Shown here piece after piece: positions 53,146-62,509 of a stretch of 64,000 nt of DNA. Source of the DNA: Bifidobacterium saimiriisciurei (lineage in GTDB: Bacteria > Actinomycetota > Actinomycetes > Actinomycetales > Bifidobacteriaceae); NCBI RefSeq assembly GCF_010667655.1, contig NZ_WHZU01000001.1, positions 1 to 64,000 of the forward strand, in the 5' to 3' direction. The stretch's first letter is position 1; every line of letters starts with the position of its first letter. Below the pieces are notes generated by a model. That model had not been told where the DNA came from and searched no databases. It saw only the letters and a program-made list of their open reading frames with translations. A program made the position numbers and the translations under genes.

Positions 53146-53919
53146 ATGGCTTTCAACTACCAGGACAAGTTCAACGTCGCCGGCAAGAACTGCATCGTGA
53201 CGGGCGGCGCCCAGGGCCTCTCCCGCGGCATGGCCGAGGGCCTGCTGGAGAACGGCGCCAAGGTCGTCGTCATGGACGTCCAGAAGGACAAGCTGGAGAA
53301 GGTCGTCGAGGAGTACCGCGCCCAGGGCTACGACGCCTACGCCGTCGTCGGCGACCTCTCCAAGAAGGCCGACATCGACCGCATGTTCGACGAGGCCATG
53401 GAGATCCTCGACGGCCGTCTCGACGTGCTCATCCCGGCCGCCGGCATCCAGCGCCGCCACCAGCCGTGGGAGTTCCCGGAGGACGAGTGGAAGCTCGTCA
53501 TCGACATCAACCTCAACCACGTGTGGTTCATGTGCCAGAAGGCCGTCGCCATCATGAAGGACCAGCCCACCGGCGGCAAGATCATCAACATCGGCTCCAT
53601 GGTCACCTGGTTCGGCGGCACCACCGTCCCGGCCTACACCGCCTCCAAGGGCGCCGTCAGCCAGCTCACCAAGAGCCTCGCCGTGGACTGCGCCCGCTAC
53701 AACATCTGCGTGAACGCCATCGCCCCCGGCTACATGGACACCGAGATGTGCGCCAACATGACCCAGGAGCGCAAGGACGAGTGCACGGTCCGCATCCCGG
53801 CCAACCGCTGGGGCCTGCCCGAGGACCTCAAGGGACCGGTCCTGTTCCTCGCCTCCTCCGCCAGCGACTACGTCAACGGCACCGTCATCCCCGTCGACGG
53901 CGGCTACCTGGTGAAGTAA
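53146..53919 (+). CDS. SDR oxidoreductase (KduD / gluconate 5-dehydrogenase type), cassette B
   Basis: A 257-residue SDR with TGGAQGLSRGMA, AAGIQRRHQP, NIGSMVTWFGG and YTASK. The C-terminal RIPANRWGLPEDLKGPVLFL and SASDYVNGTVIPVDGG closely match KduD, the 2-keto-3-deoxygluconate 5-dehydrogenase. Of two adjacent ATGs the second (53146) has the better spacing to AAAGGAG. Reduction of 5-ketogluconate or interconversion of fructuronate-type keto-acids is likely. Note Leu in place of the usual second Gly neighbour: GLS rather than GIG, not disabling. Confidence 0.86.
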   Translation: MAFNYQDKFNVAGKNCIVTGGAQGLSRGMAEGLLENGAKVVVMDVQKDKLEKVVEEYRAQGYDAYAVVGDLSKKADIDRMFDEAMEILDGRLDVLIPAAGIQRRHQPWEFPEDEWKLVIDINLNHVWFMCQKAVAIMKDQPTGGKIINIGSMVTWFGGTTVPAYTASKGAVSQLTKSLAVDCARYNICVNAIAPGYMDTEMCANMTQERKDECTVRIPANRWGLPEDLKGPVLFLASSASDYVNGTVIPVDGGYLVK

Positions 53920-53964
53920 GACCGGGAACATCCCCCATCGGCCCGTGACATACGGGCCGCAACA

Positions 53965-54048
53965 GCCGAAATCCGCGATTCGCGGTGCGAAAGGGACGTT
54001 TTACTCGTCAGAAACGTCCCGAAGGCACCATGGATCGCGGATTTCGGC
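53965..54048 (+). repeat. Covarying repeat R2, copy B
   Basis: Same outer stem and orientation as copy A at 42411. The apical stem GGGACGTTT / AAACGTCCC shows a T:A to A:T switch relative to copy A, and the loop keeps CTCGT. A T6 tract follows, so it is a good terminator for SDR B and the convergent regulator. Confidence 0.8.
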
Positions 54049-54111
54049 GTTTTTTGCCGTGCCTTCGGACATGGCCGTGCGGGGTGCGCGATGAGGCGCG
54101 TGGGGGAGGGG

Positions 54112-54837
54112 CTATCTGGCGGCGATGACCGTGCTGACCTCGTCGACGATGTCGTGCATGGCCTTGCGGGCGCGTTCGGCGTCGCCCTTCCACACGGCGT
54201 CGGCCACCTCGTCGTGCGCGTCGAGTGCGCTGGCGGACGGCCGGCTCGGATACATGTTGATCTCCACGCGCCCGCGCAGGATGGTCTCCACGATCGGGGC
54301 AAGCGAGGCGAACAGCTCGTTGCCGCTGTTGCGCAGCAGCGTCGAATGGAACTCGATGTCGAGCTCGTGGAACGGGTCGAGGTCGCCGGCCTCGCCGTGC
54401 CTGCGCATCTCCAACGCCAGCACCGGCATCTTCGCCCGCGTCTCCAACGATGCGCGGTGCGTGGCGCATGCGGCGGCGGCCGGCTCCACGGCGAGACGCA
54501 GCTCGGTGAGCGACAGCAGCTCCTGCTTGCGCTGGTTCGAATGCAGCTTCCAGTGAATCACCTGCGGGTTCAACGCGGCCCACGTCTCGGGGCTCTGCGC
54601 GACCAGCCCCACACGGCGCCGGATGGTCACGGCGCCGGTGGCCTCCAGGTATCGCGCGGCCTCGCGCGCCACCGTCCTTGAGACGCCGAACCGACGCTGG
54701 ATGTCCTCGAGCGTCGTGCTTGTACCCACGGGCCATGGTCCGTCGATGATGTCGGTGGCCAGCTGGTCCGCGATGGGCAGATGCATCAGCTTGGCATCGT
54801 TGGTTTTCCCATCGTTGGATTTCGGCGTATCAGTCAT
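54112..54837 (-). CDS. FadR-subfamily GntR regulator
   Basis: A 241-residue regulator with a GntR winged HTH (LEDIQRRFGVSRTVAREAAR, then YLEATGAVTIRRRVG) and an FCD-type helical ligand domain (about residues 95-225) with metal-binding candidates in DPFHELDIEFHSTLLRNSGN. The start at 54837 is supported by TTGGCA-N17-TAATCT ending 7 nt upstream. It is divergent from the gluconokinase gene. GntR/FadR proteins of this type often sense gluconate or uronates; control of gntK and the next gene is the obvious role. Confidence 0.9.
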   Translation of the reverse strand: MTDTPKSNDGKTNDAKLMHLPIADQLATDIIDGPWPVGTSTTLEDIQRRFGVSRTVAREAARYLEATGAVTIRRRVGLVAQSPETWAALNPQVIHWKLHSNQRKQELLSLTELRLAVEPAAAACATHRASLETRAKMPVLALEMRRHGEAGDLDPFHELDIEFHSTLLRNSGNELFASLAPIVETILRGRVEINMYPSRPSASALDAHDEVADAVWKGDAERARKAMHDIVDEVSTVIAAR

Positions 54838-54844
54838 AATAAAA

Positions 54845-54873
54845 AGATTACCAATCAACGAAAAGAATGCCAA
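54845..54873 (-). promoter_or_regulatory. Leaderless promoter of the GntR-type gene
   Basis: On the minus strand TTGGCA (54868-54873), 17-nt spacer, TAATCT (54845-54850), then 7 nt to the ATG. Confidence 0.6.
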
Positions 54874-54899
54874 TCCAACTAATGGGCATCACGATAATT

Positions 54900-54950
54900 T
54901 TTAAAAGTACTCTTTTTAAATTGACAAAGATTACGAAATCTGATTATAAT
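54900..54950 (+). promoter_or_regulatory. gntK promoter with upstream dyad
   Basis: Consensus TTGACA (54921-54926), 18-nt spacer and TATAAT (54945-54950). Directly upstream is TTTAAAA-N7-TTTTAAA (54900-54920), a candidate site for the GntR protein. Confidence 0.6.
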
Positions 54951-55012
54951 AATCCCATCAAATCGCAGTCATATCGTGGCCGCAACGCGGCCGCCGAGCA
55001 AAGGAGCAGACG

Positions 55013-55543
55013 ATGACAGTGCACGTCGTGGTTATGGGCGTCGCCGGATGCGGCAAGACCACCATCGCGGAGGCCGTTCGGGACCAGTTGGGCTATGTCT
55101 ACGCCGAAGGCGACGAGTTCCATCCCAAGGCCAGCGTCGACAAGATGCGCGCCGGCATCCCGCTGACCGACGAGGACCGCTGGCCCTGGCTCGACACCAT
55201 CAACAAGTGGATGCGCGACCAGTCCGCCGAAGGCAACTCCACCGTCGTCTCCTGTTCGGCGCTCAAGCGCGCCTACCGCGACGTGCTGCGCCGCGACATC
55301 CCCGTGTTCTTCGTGCACATGGTCGGCAGCGAGGAGGTCATCGGCAAGCGCATGGCCGCCCGCAAAGGGCACTACATGCCGCCGTCGCTGCTGCCCAGCC
55401 AGTTCGCCGATCTCGAACCGCTCGAGGATGACGAGCCGGGCATCAAGGTCTCCATCGAAGGCAGCGTCGACGAGATGGTCGCCCGCGCCATCGAGGCCGT
55501 CAAGGCGCACGCCGCCGCCGAGGAGCGCGCCCTGGCCGCATAA
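55013..55543 (+). CDS. gntK: Gluconokinase (GntK/IdnK type)
   Basis: Phosphorylates D-gluconate to 6-phosphogluconate. The 176-residue P-loop kinase has Walker A GVAGCGKTT, then EGDEFHPKASVDKMRAGIPL and DEDRWPWLDTI, the standard GntK signature, and VVSCSALKRAYRD. The ribosome site AAAGGAG precedes the ATG. Its promoter is near consensus and divergent from a FadR-type regulator. It links the idonate cassettes to the 6PGDH gene that follows. Confidence 0.96.
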   Translation: MTVHVVVMGVAGCGKTTIAEAVRDQLGYVYAEGDEFHPKASVDKMRAGIPLTDEDRWPWLDTINKWMRDQSAEGNSTVVSCSALKRAYRDVLRRDIPVFFVHMVGSEEVIGKRMAARKGHYMPPSLLPSQFADLEPLEDDEPGIKVSIEGSVDEMVARAIEAVKAHAAAEERALAA

Positions 55544-55554
55544 TCGTCGCGCAT

Positions 55555-55580
55555 GGCTCCCCTCACGGGGGAGGGGAGCC
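55555..55580. repeat. GGCTCCCC palindrome, copy 6
   Basis: GGCTCCCCTC / GAGGGGAGCC around 6 nt, 11 bp after the gntK stop, between gntK and the short 6PGDH gene. Confidence 0.7.
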
Positions 55581-55796
55581 GGCGTCATTCATATGCGGCG
55601 CGGACGTCGTTCGGGCGTCCGGGTGCCGTCCAGATGTTGCGTGGGTGTCCTTCTTGCCTGCGTCGTTTTCATCCATGCTCTCGCATCGTTCCTCGCCCAT
55701 AATCGTTTCTCTGCGGATCCTTCGGATGTCCGGAGCCTTTCGCGCCTCATATCTTCATTTCCTCACCATCCGCACCACACAAGAAAAGAGCACATC

Positions 55797-56690
<894 letters not shown>

Positions 56691-56714
56691 TCCGACTCAT
56701 TCTTCGGTTATTTG

Positions 56715-56768
56715 GTAAATCCGGTCATGCAGAGGTCGTTTGTCGGGCCTCCATGACCGGATTTACCA
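56715..56768. terminator. Bidirectional terminator between 6PGDH and ROK genes
   Basis: GGTAAATCCGGTCATG and its exact complement (16 bp) with an inner GAGG/CCTC pair, between convergent genes. Confidence 0.85.
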
Positions 56769-56795
56769 TATTTCGGTTTTTATCGTTTATGGGTC

Positions 56796-57956
56796 CTAGC
56801 GTCGTGCGCGGGTGTCGATCTCCTCGTCGAGGAACGGCTTGATATATGACAATGCCGCGCCAAGGATGTTCTGGCCTTGGGAGCATACGCTGCGGATGAT
56901 GGCGAACCGGTCGTCGGGGAACGAGGCGATGGCGTCGGTCTTCTTTCGCAGCGCGGCGAAATCGTCGTCCGACATCAGGTAGGCGATGCGACCGCCGATG
57001 ATGACGTCGTTGCTGAGCACCGTTCGCGCGTTCTTGATGGCGTGGGCCAGGTACGTCAGGTACCTGTCGAGCCGCCGTGCGCAGTCGTCGTCGCCGTCGT
57101 GCGCGCGGCTGAAGAATTCGGCGAGGCTGTCGCATCCCGAATCGTCGAGCAATGCCGCCCGCGACGTGTAGACATCCATGCAGCCGCGCTGCCCGCAATA
57201 GCATTCCGGCCCGTCGATGGCGAGGGTCATGTGTTCGCAGGTGCCGTTGCGCAGGTTCTCGCCCTCGTTGATCTGTCCGTCGGAGATCACCGCGCAGCCC
57301 ACATGCTCATCGAGGTAGATGCAGGTGGCGTTGGCTATGGCGTCATCGAGCCAGAGCTCGGCGATGGCCGAGGCATGCGAGTCGTGGATGAGCCGGCAGG
57401 GGTGGGGGATGCGTTCGCTCAGGCGGCTGAGCGTCAGACCCGTGTTGCCGAGGATCATGCCGAAGGTCAGGTGGCTGCCGTCCGGCGAGACGATGCCCTG
57501 CACGGCGAACGCGACGCCGAGAATGGATGATTCGTCCACGCTGAGTTTCGCGGCGATTGCCTCGATGAAATCGTTGACGTGACCGGCGACGGCCTCGTAG
57601 TATTCGTCGCCGTTGTCGTAGTCGATCATATGGGTTCGGCCTGCAAGGCGCTCGCCATAGAGGTCGTATGCCTGCAGGGCGACGGATGAGCCGAGGATCT
57701 CCACGCCGATGGCGATGCGGGCGGTCTGGTCGAACGAGTAGATCTGCGCGCGGCGGCCGCCGTTGGAGTCGAGAAAGCCCGACCGTTTGATGAGTCCGGA
57801 ATCCTCCAGGTCGTTGAGGTTCTGCGTGATGGTGGGTGGGCTGATCGGCAGGGCCTGGGCGAGGTCCTGCCGTGAGGCGTGGCGATGGCGATAGATGTAT
57901 CCGAGTACGAGACGGCGCTTCTGCTCCTTGATTGCTGTGGTCGTTGCGATTTCCAT
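56796..57956 (-). CDS. ROK-family transcriptional regulator
   Basis: A 386-residue NagC/XylR-like regulator. An N-terminal winged HTH (about residues 12-65, RQDLAQALPISPPTITQNLN) precedes a ROK sugar-kinase-like domain with the zinc motif in CYCGQRGCMD. The start at 57956 has AAGGAGG 8 nt upstream; a longer frame adds 39 residues without homology. It is divergent from the polyol cluster, whose promoter is bracketed by ACCACTT-N6-AAGTGGT sites. Kinase catalytic residues in the DxGxT region are not evident, as usual for ROK repressors. Confidence 0.9.
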   Translation of the reverse strand: MEIATTTAIKEQKRRLVLGYIYRHRHASRQDLAQALPISPPTITQNLNDLEDSGLIKRSGFLDSNGGRRAQIYSFDQTARIAIGVEILGSSVALQAYDLYGERLAGRTHMIDYDNGDEYYEAVAGHVNDFIEAIAAKLSVDESSILGVAFAVQGIVSPDGSHLTFGMILGNTGLTLSRLSERIPHPCRLIHDSHASAIAELWLDDAIANATCIYLDEHVGCAVISDGQINEGENLRNGTCEHMTLAIDGPECYCGQRGCMDVYTSRAALLDDSGCDSLAEFFSRAHDGDDDCARRLDRYLTYLAHAIKNARTVLSNDVIIGGRIAYLMSDDDFAALRKKTDAIASFPDDRFAIIRSVCSQGQNILGAALSYIKPFLDEEIDTRARR

Positions 57957-58069
57957 GCCGTCGAACCTCCTTGCATGATGTTCTTTAGTGTAGTGTGCGA
58001 CACGCGGTGTGAGCGGTTGCCGGGTTTCTTCAAAACGTATGTTTTTCAAGCCTTTTACAATTATAAGGA

Positions 58070-58144
58070 CCACTTTAATAAAAGTGGATTGACAAAGCGG
58101 GGTGTCGTGCGTATTCTTTAATCAACCACTTAATGAAAAGTGGT
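58070..58144 (+). promoter_or_regulatory. ROK-controlled promoter with two operators
   Basis: TTGACA (58089-58094), 17-nt spacer, TATTCT (58112-58117). Operators CCACTT-N6-AAGTGG (58070-58087) and ACCACTT-N6-AAGTGGT (58125-58144) sit just upstream of -35 and at the start point. Confidence 0.75.
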
Positions 58145-58303
58145 CAACTAAAGTGAAGCGCAGTGATTTCGCCGATTCGGACGCAAACGTCCTGCCCGGC
58201 GTACGACAAACGCGGTGCATCGGTGCACGGCATGGTTTTCAAGGAGGTGGACGATGACGTTCCCAATGACTGCGGCGTCCTCGACATTGGACAAGGAGCG
58301 GGG

Positions 58304-59650
58304 ATGAGCAAGCTATCAAACAGCACGCGCAGACTGATCGGCGGGTTCCTCGCCATCGCGGTGTTCATGACGGGCGACGGCTTCGAGCTGACGTTCCTCT
58401 CGAAGTACATGGTCGACCACGGATTCGCGGCCACGCAGGCGTCTCTGCTGATCACCCTGTACGGCCTGTTCGCCGCGGCCGCCGCATGGACCAGCGGCGT
58501 GCTCGCCGAGATGTTCGGCGCCAAACGGCTCATGCTGATCGGCGCCACATGGTGGATCGTCATACAGATCGTCTTCCTCGGCGTGGCGCTTCCCTCGGGA
58601 AGCTACCCGTTCATCCTGGCGGTCTACGCGGTGCGAGGCGTCGGATACCCGCTGTTCATCTACTCGTTCGTCGTGCTCATGGCCGAGACGGTCGATCCGG
58701 CGAAGCTCTCCAGCGCCATGGGATGGTTCTGGACCTCCTTCTCCATGGGCATCGGCGTGTTCGGCGCCTACCTGCCCAGCTACATCATCCCCGTGCTCGG
58801 CGAGTACAAGACCTTCTGGTGCGCCATGCCGTTCGCCATCGTCGGCACGATCATGTGCATCCTGCTGGTGCCGAACACCAAGGGCAGGGCCTCCGAAGGG
58901 CTCGACCGCGCCGAGCAGATCCGGGAACTCACCAAGGGCGCGACCATCCTGGTGAAGAACCGCCAGGTCGCCTTCGCCGCCATCGTGCGCGTCATCAACA
59001 ACCTCGTGCTCTACGGCTTCCCGGTCATCATGCCGCTGTACCTCTCCACGAAGAACAACGGCGGTGGCGGCTGGTTCCCCACCGAGACGTGGATGCGCTT
59101 CTGGGGCTTCGTGTTCGTCGTCACCCTGTTCGCCAACGTGTTCTGGGGCTGGTTCGGCGACCGCTTCGGCTGGATGATGCCCGTGCGCTGGTTCGGCTGC
59201 CTGCTGCTCACCGTCTCCACCCTGTTCGTCTACTACGTGCCGCAGTTCTTCGGCGCCAACGCACCGCTCATGTGGATCGGCTTCTTCCTCGTCGGCGTCG
59301 GCACCTGCGCATTCGTGCCGCTGACGGCGGTGGTGACCACGCTCGCCCCCGGCGAGCAGGGTGCGGCGCTCTCCGCCTACAACCTCGCCGCCGGACTCAC
59401 CACGTTCGCCGGCCCGCTGATCGCCACAATCGTCATGCCGATCGCCGGCTTCGGCGGAGTGTGCTGGGCCTACGCGATCCTGTACGCCTTCGCGTTCGTC
59501 CTGACGTTCTTCATCCGCCCCAAGCAGCCCGGCTTCGACATCAAGGGACGTCGCCTGAGCGAGGAGGAGCGCATCGCCGAGGTCGAATCCATCACCGGCG
59601 ACATCGCCGAGGTGCGCGAGGCCGAGGCAAGCCTGACCAAACAAGCCTGA
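58304..59650 (+). CDS. MFS polyol transporter (RbtT/DalT-like)
   Basis: A 448-residue twelve-helix MFS protein. MTGDGFELTFLSKYMVDHGF, GVLAEMFGAKRLMLIGATWW and AVYAVRGVGYPLFIYSFVV match the ribitol/arabitol (RbtT/DalT, CsbX) group. ATG 58304 has AAGGAG 5 nt upstream; the frame upstream of it is leader. It is first in an operon with a polyol-type SDR and an FGGY kinase under the ROK operators. The exact polyol cannot be read from sequence. Confidence 0.85.
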   Translation: MSKLSNSTRRLIGGFLAIAVFMTGDGFELTFLSKYMVDHGFAATQASLLITLYGLFAAAAAWTSGVLAEMFGAKRLMLIGATWWIVIQIVFLGVALPSGSYPFILAVYAVRGVGYPLFIYSFVVLMAETVDPAKLSSAMGWFWTSFSMGIGVFGAYLPSYIIPVLGEYKTFWCAMPFAIVGTIMCILLVPNTKGRASEGLDRAEQIRELTKGATILVKNRQVAFAAIVRVINNLVLYGFPVIMPLYLSTKNNGGGGWFPTETWMRFWGFVFVVTLFANVFWGWFGDRFGWMMPVRWFGCLLLTVSTLFVYYVPQFFGANAPLMWIGFFLVGVGTCAFVPLTAVVTTLAPGEQGAALSAYNLAAGLTTFAGPLIATIVMPIAGFGGVCWAYAILYAFAFVLTFFIRPKQPGFDIKGRRLSEEERIAEVESITGDIAEVREAEASLTKQA

Positions 59651-59753
59651 CCGATGCGAGTCGGTCATGACGGGGGAGACCCCGAACGGCAAATGTAACC
59701 AATCAACCCAATCAACCAACCCAACCAACAACCACAAATACAAAGGAGTAACC

Positions 59754-60530
59754 ATGGGTATCATCGAGAAGATGCGGCTGGACGGCAAGAACATCTACGT
59801 CACCGGCGGTGCGCGAGGCATCGGCAAGTCCGTGGCCACGGCCTTCATGGAGGCGGGCGCCAACGTGGCGATCGTCGATGTGGACATCGACGAGGCCACG
59901 AAGACCGCGGCCGAGCTCGACGCCGCGCACGAGGGCAGGTCGTTCGCCATCAAGTGCGACGTGACCGAGCCCGAACAGGTCGACGCCATGGTCGCCAAGG
60001 TGGTCGACGAGTTCGGAGGCCTCGACGTCGCCTTCAACAACGCCGGCATCTGCATGAACATCCCCGCCGAGGAGATGACCCCCGCGCAGTGGGCCAAGGT
60101 CATCAACATCAACCTCACCGGCATCTTCCTCACCGCCCAGGCCGCCGGCAAGGTCATGCTCAGGCAGGGCCACGGCTCCATCATCAACACCGCGTCGATG
60201 AGCGCGCACATCGTCAACGTGCCGCAGCCGCAGTGCTCCTACAACGCCTCCAAGGCCGGCGTCATCCAGCTGACCAAGTCGCTGGCCATCGAATGGGCCA
60301 AGCGCGGCGTTCGCGTCAACTGCATCTCCCCGGGCTACATCGGCACCGACCTGACCCTGAGCTCCGAATCCCTCAAGCCGCTCATCGCCCAGTGGAACGC
60401 CATGGCCCCGATGGGACGCCTCGGCAAGCCCGAGGAGCTGCAGTCCATCTGCGTCTACCTCGCCGGCGACACCTCCACGTTCACCACCGGCTCCGACTTC
60501 GTGGTCGACGGCGCCTTCACCGCCTTCTGA
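59754..60530 (+). CDS. SDR polyol dehydrogenase
   Basis: A 258-residue SDR with TGGARGIGKSVA, IVDVDIDEATK after beta2 (Asp, favouring NAD), NNAGICMN, the catalytic NTASMSAHIVN and YNASK, and LGKPEELQSICVYLAGDTST near the end. It groups by motif with sorbitol, xylitol and arabitol dehydrogenases. With the flanking transporter and FGGY kinase it should oxidise a pentitol or hexitol to a ketose. AAAGGAG precedes the ATG. Confidence 0.87.
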   Translation: MGIIEKMRLDGKNIYVTGGARGIGKSVATAFMEAGANVAIVDVDIDEATKTAAELDAAHEGRSFAIKCDVTEPEQVDAMVAKVVDEFGGLDVAFNNAGICMNIPAEEMTPAQWAKVININLTGIFLTAQAAGKVMLRQGHGSIINTASMSAHIVNVPQPQCSYNASKAGVIQLTKSLAIEWAKRGVRVNCISPGYIGTDLTLSSESLKPLIAQWNAMAPMGRLGKPEELQSICVYLAGDTSTFTTGSDFVVDGAFTAF

Positions 60531-60841
60531 TCCGTGGCCTGACGCTCTGCCGCAGCGCCCGTCATATCGAATGGATCCTGTCTCTCAGCGTGTTCGATAT
60601 GACGGGGCGGGCGGCCTGCGCAGTCCCATCCCGTCATCCTGAACGAAGGACATGGGCCAAGGCCGGGGATCATTCCCACACCACATCCGATTCCCGGCAC
60701 CGGCCGTCATGACCCCGTTCAGGATGATTTCTTTTTGCAACGGCGCAGGCGCGCCCCTACAAGGTACGCGATGCGTCGCCAACGGCATAAAGACATCGCG
60801 ACAATTTCGATTTCCAACCCTACGAGACAATCGAGGACACA
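60531..60841. other. Structured gap between SDR and FGGY kinase
   Basis: About 311 bp. It has a perfect stem CCCGTCATATCGAA / TTCGATATGACGGG (60558-60606) and a long nested dyad beginning CATCCTGAAC (60635) and closing GTTCAGGATG (60717-60726) with a GGCCGGGGAT / ATTCCCGG interior. These look like repeat-type hairpins rather than coding DNA. GAGGACAC is the kinase ribosome site. Confidence 0.5.
60558..60606 (+). terminator. Hairpin after the polyol SDR gene
   Basis: Perfect 14-bp arms (CCCGTCATATCGAA and complement) 27 bp after the SDR stop. Confidence 0.6.
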
Positions 60842-62365
60842 ATGAAGTATCTTCTCGGCACCGACATCGGCACCTCCGGCACCAAGACCGTCCTTATGAA
60901 CACCGAAGGCGAGCTCATCGCCCAGGACCTGCAGGAATACGACGTGCTCACCCCCAAGCCCCTGTGGGCCGAACAGTGGCCCGACGTGTGGTACCGCGGC
61001 GCCGTCGACTCCATCAGGAACACCGTGGCCAAGTCCGGCGTCGCCGCCTCCGACATCAAGGGCATCGCCATCTCCGGCCTTTACGGAGGCTCCGGCATCC
61101 CGCTCGACGAGAACATGGAGCCCGTCCGCCCCTGCATGATCTGGATGGACCGTCGCGCCAACGAGGAGACGCAGTGGGTGCTCGACAACATCGGCGAGGA
61201 GAAGCTGCTGCGCATCACCCAGAACGGCGCCGACCCGTACTACGGCTACACGAAGATCCTGTGGATGAAGAACCACGAGCCGGAGAACTGGGCGAAGACC
61301 AGGCTGTTCCTGCCTCCGAACGACTACGTGATCTACAAAATGACCGGCGAAGTGGCCATCGACTACTCCTCGGCCGGCAACATCGGCGGCATCTTCGACA
61401 TGAACACGCGCACCTGGTCGAAGGAGCTGCTCGACGACATGGGCATTCCGGCCTCGATGATGCCGCAGCGCATCGTCGAATCGACCGACATCGTCGGCGG
61501 CCTCAAGGAGGACATCGCCGCCGAACTCGGGCTCGAACCCGGCATGCCGGTCATCGCCTCCGGCATCGACTGCGGCGCCGCCAACATCGGCCTCGGCGTG
61601 TTCGAGCCCGGCGTGTACGCGGCGGCCATCGGCACCTCGATGTGCGCGGCGCTGATCTCCGACAAGCCGGTCAAGGGCAAGGGCCTGATCGTGTGGCCGT
61701 ACCTGTACGACGCCAGGAGGCTCTCCTACAACTTCGCCGGCGGCGCCACGGCAGGCGCCATCGTCAAATGGTTCCGCGACACCCTGTGCCAGTGGGAGAA
61801 GGAGGAGCAGGACCGCACCGGCGTGAGCGTGTACGACCAGCTCAACGAGGCCGCCGAAAAGGTGCCGGCCGGCAGCGAGGGGCTCGTCGTGCTGCCGTAC
61901 TTCATGGGCGAGCGCAGCCCCATCTGGGATTCCGACGCCAAGGGCACCATCGTGGGCCTGTCGCTGGCGCACACCAAGGCGCATCTCTACCGCGCGTTCC
62001 TCGAGGCCGTGGCCTACTCGCTGCGTGACGCCATGGAGGCCACATCCGACGATCTGGGCGACTACATCCTGCTGGCCGGCGGCGTGACCAAGTCGAAGCT
62101 GTGGCGCCAGATCTTCGCCGACGTGACCGGCTACCCGGTCGTCTGCCCGAAGGAGGACGTCGAGGCGAACATGGGCGACGTGATGCTCGCCGGCATCGGC
62201 ACCGGTCTGCTCACCTACGAGCAGACCAAGCGGTGGCAGGTGCTCGACAAGCCCGTCAAACCCTCGGTCGAAGGCCACAGGCGTTACAGCAGGTACTTCG
62301 CCGTGTACAAGTCCGTCTACGAGCACCTCAAGGGCGACATGAAGGAGCTCTCCGAACTCCAGTAG
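60842..62365 (+). CDS. FGGY-family carbohydrate kinase (xylulokinase-like)
   Basis: A 507-residue kinase of the ASKHA fold. The N-terminal phosphate loop is GTDIGTSGTKT, the substrate region PLWAEQWPDVW and CMIWMDRRANEE, the catalytic Asp probably in ASGIDCGAANIGLG, and the C-terminal FGGY region LLAGGVTKSKLWRQIFADVT. Similarity is greatest to xylulokinase-like members. Its context (polyol transporter and dehydrogenase) suggests it phosphorylates the ketose made by the SDR. Xylulose-5-phosphate would enter the phosphoketolase shunt directly. Gluconokinase of the FGGY type is an alternative but less fitting. Confidence 0.87.
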   Translation: MKYLLGTDIGTSGTKTVLMNTEGELIAQDLQEYDVLTPKPLWAEQWPDVWYRGAVDSIRNTVAKSGVAASDIKGIAISGLYGGSGIPLDENMEPVRPCMIWMDRRANEETQWVLDNIGEEKLLRITQNGADPYYGYTKILWMKNHEPENWAKTRLFLPPNDYVIYKMTGEVAIDYSSAGNIGGIFDMNTRTWSKELLDDMGIPASMMPQRIVESTDIVGGLKEDIAAELGLEPGMPVIASGIDCGAANIGLGVFEPGVYAAAIGTSMCAALISDKPVKGKGLIVWPYLYDARRLSYNFAGGATAGAIVKWFRDTLCQWEKEEQDRTGVSVYDQLNEAAEKVPAGSEGLVVLPYFMGERSPIWDSDAKGTIVGLSLAHTKAHLYRAFLEAVAYSLRDAMEATSDDLGDYILLAGGVTKSKLWRQIFADVTGYPVVCPKEDVEANMGDVMLAGIGTGLLTYEQTKRWQVLDKPVKPSVEGHRRYSRYFAVYKSVYEHLKGDMKELSELQ

Positions 62366-62387
62366 CGGGCCTTGTCGGTTCCCGATA

Positions 62388-62434
62388 TGACAATGGGCGG
62401 TTCCGCGGAATTCCGGCGGAACCGCCCATTGTCA
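62388..62434. terminator. Bidirectional terminator between kinase and permease
   Basis: TGACAATGGGCGGTTCCG and its complement form an 18-bp stem (loop about 11 nt) between convergent genes. Confidence 0.85.
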
Positions 62435-62509
62435 ATTTGGTCAGACCGGTCGTTTACGACCCTTTTCCGACCCCTTTGCAATCGGTTTTACCAAGTATCG
62501 GCAGGAAAA

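Noticed and set aside
62388..62434. Operator for the amino-acid permease
   Set aside because: The dyad lies at the 3' ends of two convergent genes, so it is a terminator rather than a promoter site.
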